From the NCBI GenBank assembly GCA_009776955.1, contig WRMW01000001.1, positions 1 to 64,000 of the forward strand: a stretch of DNA of 64,000 nt. The letters run 5' to 3'. Both the position numbers and the translations under genes were made by a program. This document shows positions 18,787 to 28,079 of the stretch, piece after piece. The notes beneath the pieces are model-generated. The model was not told the origin of the DNA. It did no database searches and was given only the letters and a program-made list of their open reading frames with translations. Each line of letters begins with the position of its first letter. Position 1 is the first letter of the stretch. The DNA comes from Clostridiales bacterium. GTDB lineage: Bacteria > Bacillota > Clostridia > Peptostreptococcales > Anaerovoracaceae.

Positions 18787-19999
18787 AAATCACATAGTAC
18801 GATACGAAGAATAGGGCGGCTTGGATGGCATTCGCAATCACGAAAGCCAGTACGGCACCGTCCACCGAGCGTTGTTCTACAAGCATGGCGCTCGCAATGA
18901 ATATCCCCGCCACCGCAACCAGATAATTGAATAGCTGTATTTTGAACTTCCGCATGACCGAAAGTATCATCGAGTATATCATCGTCATGGTGTTGAGCGT
19001 CCCGGCGAATACCACAAGCGTCATGGCGGTGCGCCACGGTGTCAGGTCCTCCGCATAGATGAATGACAGCACAGGGACGCCGACAAGCCACACCAGATAG
19101 ATGGTGATGGCGCCGAAGCCGAGCGAAACCAGGATAAGCTTTGTGACAGTGAGGTTGAACCGAGCGTATTTTTCCGCCGCAAACCGCTCCGATAGCGGGA
19201 CGAGCTTGGGCTGTATTACGAACTGGACGAACAGATTCAGCATGGTGGCAGGCATTATGATGATGGCGAACCACCCTAGTTCCTCGGTCGTATGGTAGAC
19301 ATCGACGAAGTACCTTGGGATATTTATCAATAAGTTCGTAAGGAGCGAAAACGCAAAGATATAGGCAGAGGCCTTGAGCAAGACAAGGCTAGGCTTGAGG
19401 TTTTTGTCGAGTACGTGACCTATGCTTTCGAGCTTCCGAGTATAGGGAATGTCGAAAACAAGTATGAACACCGCATTGGCGGCAAGCAGGCAAAGACTGG
19501 CGTAAAGGACATTCAGCGTCATTATGTTTACGGCTATGAAAGCGCCGAAGCCGATGGCGGCTTTTAGCGTCATCGAGATACCTGCAAGATAGAGATGCCC
19601 TTTTCGTTGCATCACGCCATATAGCGGGTCTGCTATCGCATCGAGCATCTTGTAGACGACGAGCGAGAGCAGCAGGGCGATGCGGTCCTGGTCGTAGCTG
19701 TTGACAAGGATAAAGACGATCGCGGTGACAAGCATTGCGCCCGATGTGATGAATTTTAGGAATACATAGTTTCGGCTCTCAAATTCGCCGCTTATGTCCG
19801 AGACCTGATATATCCTGCCGCCGTAAAGCCCTATGGTGAAAAACAGGATGGCGAACGAAAAGCAGAACCCCCAAAGCCCGCCCGCTTCGATGCCGTTGAT
19901 TCGCGTCACAGCGATAAGCAGCAGCAGCGAGACAAAGGCATTCGCCGAAGTGCCGACGGTGTTCCAAAGATAATCTTTTCTCATATTGTCGACGCTCAT
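18767..19999 (-). CDS. polysaccharide flippase (Wzx/MOP superfamily), copy 1
   Basis: About 410 residues with 11-12 hydrophobic helices and little else, beginning MRKDYLWNTVGTSANAFVSL, typical of Wzx-like O-unit/teichoic flippases of the MATE/MOP superfamily. It would move an undecaprenyl-linked repeat across the membrane. The ATG at 19999 overlaps the stop of the upstream DUF2142 gene (ATGA), indicating translational coupling; an ATG at 19984 is a possible alternative. A much longer in-frame opening upstream overlaps the DUF2142 gene and is rejected. Confidence 0.8.
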   Translation of the reverse strand: MSVDNMRKDYLWNTVGTSANAFVSLLLLIAVTRINGIEAGGLWGFCFSFAILFFTIGLYGGRIYQVSDISGEFESRNYVFLKFITSGAMLVTAIVFILVNSYDQDRIALLLSLVVYKMLDAIADPLYGVMQRKGHLYLAGISMTLKAAIGFGAFIAVNIMTLNVLYASLCLLAANAVFILVFDIPYTRKLESIGHVLDKNLKPSLVLLKASAYIFAFSLLTNLLINIPRYFVDVYHTTEELGWFAIIIMPATMLNLFVQFVIQPKLVPLSERFAAEKYARFNLTVTKLILVSLGFGAITIYLVWLVGVPVLSFIYAEDLTPWRTAMTLVVFAGTLNTMTMIYSMILSVMRKFKIQLFNYLVAVAGIFIASAMLVEQRSVDGAVLAFVIANAIQAALFFVSYYVIFRKVRR

Positions 20000-21378
20000 A
20001 GGGTGACTACCCCCCTTGTCGAGATAAAGGCATAGACCGAGACCAAGACATAGATGTTCAAGCCGCAGGCGGCCAAGACTAAGAGTTTGTCGGACAGCCA
20101 GGTAGGTCTTACGGGTTTCGGCCATCGCGCCGCAAAGAGCAGGAACAGAGGCCAGGCCGGGAGGAAGTACCTGCCCTGTATGCCTATTATGTTCCACGAG
20201 CCTATGGGCGTCCACGATACGAACATGATGATTGCCGTGCCGAGCGCCGCAAGAATGAAGATGATGGGGAACTGGATGCGGTCGCGCAGCATCAGGGATT
20301 TTTCGGAGGCGGACGCTTTGAAAGCCCCGATGACGGACAGAGCCAAAAATGCCTGAATCACGCCCTTGTTGATGCGAATCTCCAGCCACCCCAGATCCGA
20401 CCCTATCATCGAGTGCAGATAGAACTCAAAGAACATATCGACCGTCCGCTTGCACATCCTCGCAAACAGAAATGGGTCTGCAAGCAGCATCTCGATGGTG
20501 TAGACTTCTTGGTCAAGGAATGTGACCACGGGCACGCCGCCGTCAGCGCGGTGCATATAGACGTATAGGGCGATGAACGTGGTCGCGGCCAAAACCGCGA
20601 CGACCAATATGCGGTAGCGAATCGCTGCGGCCTTTTCCGCGAAGCACCTGGCGGGCAGGAAGAACGCAAGCATCATCATGGGAATGAACACGACCTTTGG
20701 AGGGCCGAGCAGAGCCATTGTGAGCAGCATCAATAGCAGGTCTTGCAACCGTGCGGGGCTGTCCGAATACGCAATCCTCAGATATTGTGCGAGTGCAAGC
20801 ATGGCGAGGGCGGTCGAGTACACATCGCTGTTCAGCGAGGCGGCGAGTTCCATCGCCATTGGGTAGAGAGCAACGATGGCAAAGACGCCTTTGCCGATGG
20901 GGGTGAGCCGCACCGCCATCCAGACGCAGATAGCATAAAATATGAGGTTGAATATACGCCCCAGCATGTAAAGCCATTCGGGGTTCACCTGAAATGCGCG
21001 TCCGAGCAACATGCCCGCTGTCTGCGGGAAATAGATATAGGGGTGGGGCACGCCGGACACCCGCTCCACATCTATGATCTCAGCACCGCCGGGAGGGAGT
21101 GGTTTCCAAAGCTCCTCACCGAAAAACTTTACCGTATGCCTGTCAGGGAATCTGGAGTAGTCCGTTATCATTTTTTCATCCGCCGCTCGTATGGCAACGC
21201 TCTTTACGTCATCGCTCGTCTCGCCTAGGGCGGTACCCACGTTTTGATAGGCCGCAGCAAAATGCACCGCCTCGTCAGGCGCCGAGTTTGGCGGGAATAC
21301 GAAAAGGTAAAACGCCCCGACGGCAAGCACCGCGAAAAGCGTCAGTCGTTCAATAGGGATGCCAGCAAAGAATTTCAT
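19996..21378 (-). CDS. DUF2142 family polytopic membrane protein
   Basis: 460 residues with about ten helices and the first outer loop FPPNSAPDEAVHFAAA (about 28-43), matching the P-P-x-x-x-x-D-E-x-x-H signature of DUF2142 proteins found in surface polysaccharide clusters of Gram-positive bacteria. The acidic loop motif suggests a GT-C-like transferase using a lipid-phosphate sugar, but the activity has not been shown to my knowledge. A TATACT box ends 6 bases before its ATG, implying a leaderless transcript. It is first of a two-gene operon with the flippase. Confidence 0.75.
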   Translation of the reverse strand: MKFFAGIPIERLTLFAVLAVGAFYLFVFPPNSAPDEAVHFAAAYQNVGTALGETSDDVKSVAIRAADEKMITDYSRFPDRHTVKFFGEELWKPLPPGGAEIIDVERVSGVPHPYIYFPQTAGMLLGRAFQVNPEWLYMLGRIFNLIFYAICVWMAVRLTPIGKGVFAIVALYPMAMELAASLNSDVYSTALAMLALAQYLRIAYSDSPARLQDLLLMLLTMALLGPPKVVFIPMMMLAFFLPARCFAEKAAAIRYRILVVAVLAATTFIALYVYMHRADGGVPVVTFLDQEVYTIEMLLADPFLFARMCKRTVDMFFEFYLHSMIGSDLGWLEIRINKGVIQAFLALSVIGAFKASASEKSLMLRDRIQFPIIFILAALGTAIIMFVSWTPIGSWNIIGIQGRYFLPAWPLFLLFAARWPKPVRPTWLSDKLLVLAACGLNIYVLVSVYAFISTRGVVTL

Positions 21379-21384
21379 AGCGAT

Positions 21385-21390
21385 AGTATA
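21385..21390 (-). promoter_or_regulatory. -10 box (TATACT) of the DUF2142-flippase operon, leaderless
   Basis: On the minus strand TATACT is followed by 6 bases and then the ATG at 21378, which would place the transcript start at the start codon. No clear -35 element. Confidence 0.45.
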
Positions 21391-21411
21391 GCAAATGCCC
21401 GCAGATTTGGG

Positions 21412-21417
21412 TATGAT
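21412..21417 (+). promoter_or_regulatory. -10 box (TATGAT) of the second rgpF operon, near-leaderless
   Basis: TATGAT ends 8 bases before the ATG at 21426, leaving almost no 5' leader. It lies back to back with the divergent -10 box at 21385-21390 in a 47-base intergenic gap. Confidence 0.4.
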
Positions 21418-21425
21418 AGGTTGAA

Positions 21426-23306
21426 ATGAAAAGAGCGGTGATATTTTCTTTGTTGGACAAGGATGGATATGCGGATGGGTATGTCCTGGAGCTTTTGCGT
21501 GCGATGAAGGAGCAGGCGGACTTGCTGGTCCTTGTTTGCAGGGGCGCCTTGCACGAAGGGACGAGGGCGGCAGTGGAGGAAGCCGTAGACAGGGTCGTGA
21601 TAAACAAGGATGCAGAGGCGCACAACTACGCCAAGGCTCTGTCCGAGGTGGGGGAAATCAAGGGGATGGACGAAGCGGTGTTCCTTTCAAGCGTGTTTTT
21701 CGGCCCTGTATATCCGCTTGCGGAAATGTTTGCGGAAATGGAAGCGCACGGCGACCTCGACTTTTGGACTTTGACGCCACACGGGTTTTCCGACCGCTAC
21801 CCTTACCCTTACGAGCCGTTGCCGGATATATCCGAGCAGTCGCATATGTCTTTCGTGGCGTTTCGCAAAGGGCTGATGGGGTCGGGTAAATTTACTCAAT
21901 TTTGGGATATCCTGACCAAGCCCGGAAGAGAAAGCGACGAGGCGAGCGTAGCGAATGGCGAGCTACTTGACGATATCACGGGATATTTCGCCCAAATCGG
22001 ATATAGGGGTGGAAGCTATATCACCCCGTCAGGCGGCGACGACCTCAACCCGTTCCATATGCTCCATATGCCCAAGACGCTTTTCGAGAAGTACAGATGC
22101 CCACTGTTTGACATTCGGGCTTTCACCACCCCCAAGCACAGGATACTGGAAAACACCTTTGGCGAGCCTGCGGGCGACTTCCTTCGTGCGTTGGAGAGTT
22201 TGGGTGAATATGATGTAGGTCTTATATGGGAGTGGCTGATACGTGCCGCCCACCCTTGCGATTTTGTGAACGCCCTTGGGCTTGTCCACATACTGCCGAC
22301 AAGTACGCAGATACCAGAAGCCGACCCCATAGAGCGAAACGGTCTCAAAGTCGCATTGTTCATGCATCTATATTATATGGATCTGCTTGGCGATTCGCTT
22401 GCATACGCCCAAAACGTGCCTGCGTCGATGGACATCTTCGTCACCACGTCCTCGGAGGAAAAAGCGCGGTCGATAGAGGCGGCGTTTGCAGCCTTGCCCA
22501 ACAAGGTCGAGGTCCGCCTTGTGGAGAACAGGGGGCGCAACGAGAGTGCCATGCTTGTCGGGCTTGCGGACATCGCGAAGTCCTACGATTTCATCTGTTA
22601 TTATCACGACAAAAAAACGGACTTGATAGAGCCTGCCAGCATAGGGCGCAGCAATGCTTACAAACTGCAATTGTGCACGCTCCCAAGCCATGTGTTCGCC
22701 TTGAACACCATAGATATTTTCCTAAAAAACCCCTTGCTCGGATTTCTCACCCCAACGGAGCCAAACCATGCGTATTACTCAAAGACCCCTGGCAACGAGT
22801 GGGCGAGCGACTTTGAAAACACTCTGCGTCTGCATGGCGAACTTGGGCTGACCGCTCCCATCGCCGAGGACAGATACCCGGTCGCATCGTACGGCTCGGT
22901 GTTCTGGTTTCGTTGCGCCGCACTGAAAAGGCTTTTTGAAAAGGGTTGGCGTTACGAGGATTTTCCAGAGGAGCCAGTAAGTCAGGATGAAAGCCTGCTG
23001 CACGCGATTGAGCGGATATACCCGTATGTCTGCCAGAGCGAGGGATATATACCCGCCTATCTGATGTCGGACAGGGCGGCGGAGCTTGAGATACTGAACC
23101 TCCGTGAATCGCTGCGGCAGGTGAATCTTTTTGCGAAGAAAAACGGCGTTGTCGAGACCCTTGGCGCGCTCCTTTCGCACTTCGACTATCAGCTTTTCAG
23201 AGGGCAAAAGGCTTTGGAGAAGATTGACGGCGCAGGGGATTTGAGCGCGGGCGCTTTTCTTAAAGCAAAGGTCAAGGCGGGTTTCCGCGGGAAAGGCGAG
23301 AAATGA
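21426..23306 (+). CDS. rhamnan synthesis protein F-like protein, copy 2
   Basis: 626 residues. The C-terminal part (from KVALFMHLYYMD, about 307) has the full family signature: VENRGRNESA, CYYHDKKT, GNEWASDFENT, FWFRCAAL and YEDFPEEPV. The N-terminal part is degenerate: where copy 1 has NKGFDAWGYR and NDTVFGP, this copy reads NKDAEAHNYAKAL and SSVFFGP. It may thus keep only the C-terminal transferase function. Near-leaderless promoter; the stop overlaps the GT2 gene at 23303, so the pair is an operon. It presumably adds a side-chain or backbone sugar to the same rhamnose-containing polymer. Confidence 0.8.
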   Translation: MKRAVIFSLLDKDGYADGYVLELLRAMKEQADLLVLVCRGALHEGTRAAVEEAVDRVVINKDAEAHNYAKALSEVGEIKGMDEAVFLSSVFFGPVYPLAEMFAEMEAHGDLDFWTLTPHGFSDRYPYPYEPLPDISEQSHMSFVAFRKGLMGSGKFTQFWDILTKPGRESDEASVANGELLDDITGYFAQIGYRGGSYITPSGGDDLNPFHMLHMPKTLFEKYRCPLFDIRAFTTPKHRILENTFGEPAGDFLRALESLGEYDVGLIWEWLIRAAHPCDFVNALGLVHILPTSTQIPEADPIERNGLKVALFMHLYYMDLLGDSLAYAQNVPASMDIFVTTSSEEKARSIEAAFAALPNKVEVRLVENRGRNESAMLVGLADIAKSYDFICYYHDKKTDLIEPASIGRSNAYKLQLCTLPSHVFALNTIDIFLKNPLLGFLTPTEPNHAYYSKTPGNEWASDFENTLRLHGELGLTAPIAEDRYPVASYGSVFWFRCAALKRLFEKGWRYEDFPEEPVSQDESLLHAIERIYPYVCQSEGYIPAYLMSDRAAELEILNLRESLRQVNLFAKKNGVVETLGALLSHFDYQLFRGQKALEKIDGAGDLSAGAFLKAKVKAGFRGKGEK

Positions 23307-24427
23307 ATATCGTAGCCGTGGCAATGATGAAGAACGAGGAGGACATCGCAGAGGTCTTTTGCAGATATGCCTTGGGCTTTTGCGACAGGCTGATCGTCTT
23401 GGATGACAGTAGCGACGACCGCACGCCTGAAATCCTTGCGGCCTTGGTCGGTGAGGGGCTGCCTATAACCATTGTCGAAAAAAGTTTTGGGACAGGGTTC
23501 TACAAACACGAGACGATAAACGCCATGGTCTCGGACGCCTTTTCTCAATATGGTGCAGACCTTGTCGTGCCTTTGGATGCCGACGAGTTCATCACGACGG
23601 ACGGCGACAGGGATGTTCGGGGCATTCTTGAGAGCCTGCGCGACGATGTGATATATCTGTTCCCATGGCGGACGTATGTATTGATGGAGGCGGCATTGTC
23701 CTCAAGTGGGAGCGTGCTCGAACGGTTTGACAGCCACCGCCCGCCGGATATGGAGACATACTACAAAATCGTGGTCTCCCGCAAGCTGTTCGTCAACGAT
23801 GGCTATAGGGTGCAGCTTGGGCAGCACGACCTTGACCCACGCGACGGTTCGCCCCCGCGAGCGAAGGAAGCATTCACTGAATTGGTGTTCGCACACTTCC
23901 CCATAAGGAGCGTGGGGCAGGCGAGCAGCAAGATAATAATAGGATGGCTCAACTACCTGAGCATACCGGGCGGTCGTGCCAAGTCCTTTCATTGGCCGCA
24001 GATGTATGAGGCGATAAAGCGGGCGGGCGGACTGTCGCTTGAGGATGCTCAAAGGCAGTCGTATTTTTACTCCGTGCTGGATGAGGGTGCGATGGGCGTG
24101 TCGGAGGGAGCCATATCGGGCGAAGCAGGCGGCGAGGGCGTGGGTGCGCTTTTGGCGAGCCTCACGATAGCCCCTGTCAAGATAAAGCCTGCGGTCGGCA
24201 ATGACGCGATAGAGCTGCGCTATACGCCAGAATCTGCGGATGAAAGTTTGAGGATAGGGCTGCTCCTTTCGCATCTGGAGAAAATGATCGAGGCGTTTGT
24301 CGATGAAAAGAACAAAGACGCACATGAGATCGCAAGCATGAAAGCGTCAAACTCATGGCGGGCGGGCAGGGCGCTTACCGCCCCGGCTCGTGTGCTGAAA
24401 AGGGCTTTCAGGCGGAAAGAGGAGTAG
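23303..24427 (+). CDS. family 2-like glycosyltransferase (Glyco_tranf_2_4 type)
   Basis: 374 residues beginning MNIVAVAMMKNEEDIAEVF, with LDDSSDDRTPEI and the DxD-like PLDADEF (about 93), as in PF13704-type transferases. A C-terminal helical tail ends in a basic segment (RAGRALTAPARVLKRAF) that resembles the tail of the TagF-like protein at 36404. It overlaps the upstream RgpF-like gene by 4 bases and converges with the GT2 at 24432. Donor and acceptor unknown. Confidence 0.75.
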   Translation: MNIVAVAMMKNEEDIAEVFCRYALGFCDRLIVLDDSSDDRTPEILAALVGEGLPITIVEKSFGTGFYKHETINAMVSDAFSQYGADLVVPLDADEFITTDGDRDVRGILESLRDDVIYLFPWRTYVLMEAALSSSGSVLERFDSHRPPDMETYYKIVVSRKLFVNDGYRVQLGQHDLDPRDGSPPRAKEAFTELVFAHFPIRSVGQASSKIIIGWLNYLSIPGGRAKSFHWPQMYEAIKRAGGLSLEDAQRQSYFYSVLDEGAMGVSEGAISGEAGGEGVGALLASLTIAPVKIKPAVGNDAIELRYTPESADESLRIGLLLSHLEKMIEAFVDEKNKDAHEIASMKASNSWRAGRALTAPARVLKRAFRRKEE

Positions 24428-24431
24428 GCTT

Positions 24432-25466
24432 TTATCCCCGCTTAAAAGTGCGTTTGAGCTTGTTCTTCACCCGTGAGGAAAACGACGTAGACCCTTGCCC
24501 GCCAGACGGCTGCCCGTATATGGGCAGGGATGCCAAGAGGTTTATGTATTCCAAATCGGCTTCTTCTTCCTCCGAAAGGAATTTCATATAGTTTTCTTCT
24601 ATTATCTTTCTGCGGTAGTTCAGGTAGTGCATCGCCACGCGCAGGGCGTCCTCGGAAAGGGCAGGGGCGATGGAGTCGAGGAACCCAAGCATCTTTTTCT
24701 GGCCTATGATTCGCGAGACTGCGTTCCTGCGGCCGAATGGGGTGGTCATTATCGAGTCCGGCCTGAACCTGCGGCGGTACAGGACATCATCGCAGAACGC
24801 AACCGACTTGGCAGACAGGATCGTCTCGAAAGTGAATGGGTCGTCGGCGTGCAATATGCCCTTGATAAAGCGGAAACCATGCTCTTTCAAAAAGGCGCCC
24901 CTGAAAAAGCAGAGCCAAATTGGAGGGCGATAAGTGCCGGCAGGGTACATAGCCGAGAACAGCGTCGGCCCGTCGGTCGGGGTCCCTTTGCTGTTGTATT
25001 TTTCGTAGCCGGACCGTATATAATTGTTGTTTGCGAGGTCGCGCTGCCCCTGTTCTTCGTAAAGCTTGAATTGCTCCTTGAACTCCGGGCTGTCAAAGAA
25101 CGTGTCTGCGTTGAAGTGAACCACGTCCGTAGCGTACTCGTGCGCCAAGACATAGCACTTTTCCAAAGCCCCTTCCGCCATCAAGTCGTCCGAATCGACA
25201 AATGAGATATACTCTCCGCGTGCAATATCCATAGCTGCGTTCCGCCCAACGGATGGCCCGCTGTTCTCCTGCTCTATTATCACAATGCGGGGGTCTTTCG
25301 CCTTGTAATCCTCCAAGATTTTGCGGGTCGAGTCCGTAGACCCATCATCTATGCATATCATTTCGATATCCCCAAGCGACTGCGAAAGGACGCTGTCCAG
25401 ACACTCCCCGATATATTGCTCTACATTGTAGCAAGGCGTGATGATGCTGACTTTGACTGATTCCAT
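24432..25466 (-). CDS. family 2 glycosyltransferase
   Basis: 344 residues. GT-A domain with VSIITPCYNVEQYIGECLDS, IDDGSTDSTRKI and FVDSDDLMAEGALE (DxD-like SDD, about 90), followed by an acceptor-binding C-terminal half. The start at 25466 is taken because AAAGGAGAAA lies just upstream and the domain begins there; the frame stays open for 220 further codons through the repeat-containing promoter region, but that extension has no similarity and is rejected. A TATAAT (minus strand, 25488-25493) lies about 22 bases before the start. Confidence 0.8.
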   Translation of the reverse strand: MESVKVSIITPCYNVEQYIGECLDSVLSQSLGDIEMICIDDGSTDSTRKILEDYKAKDPRIVIIEQENSGPSVGRNAAMDIARGEYISFVDSDDLMAEGALEKCYVLAHEYATDVVHFNADTFFDSPEFKEQFKLYEEQGQRDLANNNYIRSGYEKYNSKGTPTDGPTLFSAMYPAGTYRPPIWLCFFRGAFLKEHGFRFIKGILHADDPFTFETILSAKSVAFCDDVLYRRRFRPDSIMTTPFGRRNAVSRIIGQKKMLGFLDSIAPALSEDALRVAMHYLNYRRKIIEENYMKFLSEEEEADLEYINLLASLPIYGQPSGGQGSTSFSSRVKNKLKRTFKRG

Positions 25467-25566
25467 ACTATTTCTCCTTTGGTATGAATTATACCAGACT
25501 ATACCGCACCATAAGAGAATAAGGCAAGCAATTATAGTTTTGTATGTGACCACAAACACATCAGCC

Positions 25567-25660
25567 TGCAGTTTCGTGCAAAATACGTGGCGTGTAGGTT
25601 GCAGTTTCGTGCAAAATATGCGGGGCGCAGGTTGCAGTTTCGTGCAAAACCTGCTATAAT
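25567..25660 (+). promoter_or_regulatory. promoter of DUF4143 ATPase covered by three 33-bp-spaced repeats
   Basis: The 17-base unit TGCAGTTTCGTGCAAAA occurs exactly three times, at 25567, 25600 and 25633, each 33 bases apart (about three helical turns). The third copy overlaps a promoter: TTGCAG (25632-25637), 17-base spacer, TATAAT (25655-25660). Phased identical repeats over a promoter suggest operator sites for a repressor, possibly acting with the adjacent gene. A ribosome site TTGGAGGTG follows. Confidence 0.65.
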
Positions 25661-25682
25661 CACTGAAAATTGGAGGTGTGGC

Positions 25683-27026
25683 ATGGTTTTGAAACGAAAA
25701 GCTTACCAAAAGCTGCTCGAATGGAAAAAGGGGAGCGGAGGAAAGTCCGCACTGCTGCTTGAAGGGGCGCGACGTGTCGGCAAGACGCATGTTTGCAGGC
25801 AATTCGGACAAAGCGAATACAAAAGCACCATACTTATCGACTTCTCCGCCGTCACGAAAGAGGTGCTGAGCCTTATCGAAAACCATGGCGATGACTTGGA
25901 CTATTTTTTCGCGCAGCTTTCCGTTTACTACAATACGCCGCTTTATGAACGGGACAGCCTTATCGTCTTTGACGAGGTCCAGTTGTTCCCGCTTGCTCGG
26001 CAGCGGTTGAAAGCGCTTGTTGCGGATGGCAGGTACGACTATATAGAAACTGGCTCGCTTTTGTCGATAAAGCAAAACGTCAAGGACATACTTATCCCAT
26101 CCGAGGAAGATAGCATCGAAATGCACCCCTTGGATTTTGAGGAATTTCTATGGGCAATGGACGATGAAGTCACGGTTCCGTTCATTAGGGAATGCTTCGA
26201 CAAGACCGTGCCCGTTGGGGCTGCCGTGCATCAAAGGACTATGGACAAATTCCGTCAATATCTATTGGTGGGCGGTATGCCGCAAGCTGTACTGGCGTAT
26301 TTGGATGGCTGCGATTTCGAGGTGGCGGACAGGGAAAAAAGTCGTATCTTGGCTCTGTACAGAAACGATATCGCAAAGTATGCAACAGGGTACGAAAAAA
26401 AAGTTGTGGATATATTCGACGCCATTCCTGGGCAATTGGCAAAAGCGGAAAAGAAGTTCAGGCTATCGTCCATTGGCAAAGCTGCACGGCAACGCAACTA
26501 TGGCGACGCGTTTATGTGGCTCGTTGACGCAATGATAGTCAACCATTGTTTCAATTCCACAGACCCCAATGTAGGACTGGCTTTGAGCAGCGAACGTGCC
26601 ACGCAGAAGCTATATATGGCGGATACAGGCTTGCTTGTCACCCATACGTTTCACGACAACGAGTATATGGACAACGAGCTGTACCGCGCGATTTTGTTCG
26701 ACAAGCTTAATGTCAACGAAGGGATGATTCTGGAGAATGCTGTCGCACAGGCATTCCGCACCTCTGGGCACAGATTGCACTTTTACTCGCGTGTCGATTC
26801 CGGCAATAGGCGGAACAATATGGAGATAGATTTTCTGATTGTCAGGAATGGCAAGGTCTGCCCAATCGAAGTGAAATCCGCATCATATCGATACCATTCT
26901 TCGCTTGACAAGTTCGTTGCGAAGTTTTCAAAGACCATCGGCAAGCCGTATATCGTATACACCAAAGATGTCATGGAAAAAGAGGGCATCACACATATCC
27001 CCGCGTATATGGCAATGTTTTTGTGA
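25683..27026 (+). CDS. AAA+ ATPase with DUF4143 C-terminal domain, copy 1
   Basis: 447 residues. The N-terminal AAA domain has Walker A EGARRVGKTHV (about 26-36) and Walker B SLIVFDEVQL; the middle has the characteristic IETGSLLSI and HPLDFEEFLWAM; the C-terminal DUF4143 part ends with an endonuclease-like strand EIDFLIVRNGKVCPIEVKS (D-x-x ... E-x-K). The family is widespread in anaerobes, often solitary, and of unknown function; a selfish or defence role has been suggested from its distribution. ATG at 25683 follows GGAGGTG. It has its own promoter with phased repeats and interrupts the glycosyltransferase genes. Confidence 0.85.
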   Translation: MVLKRKAYQKLLEWKKGSGGKSALLLEGARRVGKTHVCRQFGQSEYKSTILIDFSAVTKEVLSLIENHGDDLDYFFAQLSVYYNTPLYERDSLIVFDEVQLFPLARQRLKALVADGRYDYIETGSLLSIKQNVKDILIPSEEDSIEMHPLDFEEFLWAMDDEVTVPFIRECFDKTVPVGAAVHQRTMDKFRQYLLVGGMPQAVLAYLDGCDFEVADREKSRILALYRNDIAKYATGYEKKVVDIFDAIPGQLAKAEKKFRLSSIGKAARQRNYGDAFMWLVDAMIVNHCFNSTDPNVGLALSSERATQKLYMADTGLLVTHTFHDNEYMDNELYRAILFDKLNVNEGMILENAVAQAFRTSGHRLHFYSRVDSGNRRNNMEIDFLIVRNGKVCPIEVKSASYRYHSSLDKFVAKFSKTIGKPYIVYTKDVMEKEGITHIPAYMAMFL

Positions 27027-27116
27027 GCTATTTGCAGCATAGCCCATATGATTCCTGATGCGGTATGGTATGAATCGCACCAGTTTTTTGGTACAATTGG
27101 CTTATGGGAGAGGTAG

Positions 27117-28079
27117 ATGCGGAAAAATGATGTGAAAACCCCGGTCATATCGGTAATTATCCCTGTCTATAATGTAGAGAGGTATCTTGCTGAATGTTTG
27201 GACAGCGTTTTGTCGCAGACGGAGATCGATATAGAAATTTTGTGCGTGAACGACGGTTCGACCGACGGGTCAAGGGGCATTTTAGAAACGTATTCAAATC
27301 ATGATGGACGTATCCGCATCATTGACAAGGAGAACGGCGGGCTGTCCTCCGCTCGCAATGCAGGGTTCAGGGCCGCAGTCGGAAAATACATTTACTATCT
27401 TGACGCTGACGATTCGATCCGGCCAGATGCCATGAGCATATGCAAGGAGATTTCGGAGAAGGAACGTCTGGATATATTGTTCTTTGATGCGGACACAAAC
27501 TACGAGAACGACGCTGCCCGCGCTGCCCATCCTGTCTATGATGGTTATTATATACGCAAAGGGCGGTACGCCGGCGTGATGAGCGGGGCGGAGCTCTTTT
27601 GCCGGATGGTTCGGATGAACGAGTACAGAACCAGTGCGTGTACGCAGTTTGCGAGGAAGTCGTTTATCGAGGACAAAGCCTTGGGTTTTTTGGAGGGGCT
27701 GTACTTCGAGGACAACGCATACACCCTTATGGCGATGCTGCGTGCGGAGAGGGCGATGCACACTCCAGAACGTATGTTCTCAAGGAGGGTGCGGGCGGAT
27801 TCGATAGTTTCGTCAGGGCCTGGGGCGGACAAGGTTTATAGCGGATTTCAAATACTCAAGCATATGCAGGGCGAAGCGTCGAATATTGAATCTGATTCGG
27901 AATTGCGGGAGTGCATAGCGTGGGTGCTTAGGGACTTTCAGTTTTTTGTCGCGCATAACTATGTGCGTGCAGAGGATGGGCAGCGGCAGATTGCGAAAGG
28001 CAGGCTAACTAGCGGGGAGCGTTTCGAGTTCGCATTGACGGTGGAGTCGCTTGCCAATGAGATTGTGAGAGAGAAATGA
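27117..28079 (+). CDS. family 2 glycosyltransferase
   Basis: 320 residues with ISVIIPVYNVERYLAECLDS, VNDGSTDGSRGIL and YLDADDSIRPDAM (DADD metal motif, about 103). GGGAGAGG lies a few bases before the ATG, and a possible -10 (TACAAT) lies about 30 bases upstream. It overlaps the next GT2 by 4 bases (ATGA), so the pair is an operon that continues into the asparagine-synthetase-like gene. Cytosolic, probably adds one sugar to the lipid-linked repeat unit. Confidence 0.8.
   Translation: MRKNDVKTPVISVIIPVYNVERYLAECLDSVLSQTEIDIEILCVNDGSTDGSRGILETYSNHDGRIRIIDKENGGLSSARNAGFRAAVGKYIYYLDADDSIRPDAMSICKEISEKERLDILFFDADTNYENDAARAAHPVYDGYYIRKGRYAGVMSGAELFCRMVRMNEYRTSACTQFARKSFIEDKALGFLEGLYFEDNAYTLMAMLRAERAMHTPERMFSRRVRADSIVSSGPGADKVYSGFQILKHMQGEASNIESDSELRECIAWVLRDFQFFVAHNYVRAEDGQRQIAKGRLTSGERFEFALTVESLANEIVREK

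Noticed and set aside
20000-20389. N-terminal extension of the flippase gene ending at 18767
   Set aside because: Lies inside the DUF2142 gene in another frame, with no hydrophobic pattern; the ATGA-overlapping start at 19999 is normal for this locus.
25567-25649. Three regular repeats looked like a short CRISPR array
   Set aside because: The repeat period is 33 with only 16-base, partly conserved gaps, no cas genes, and the last unit overlaps a promoter. Operator repeats fit better.
25467-26126. N-terminal extension of the GT2 gene ending at 24432
   Set aside because: It would cover the repeat-bearing promoter and the first part of the DUF4143 gene on the other strand; the GT2 domain and a good ribosome site begin at 25466.
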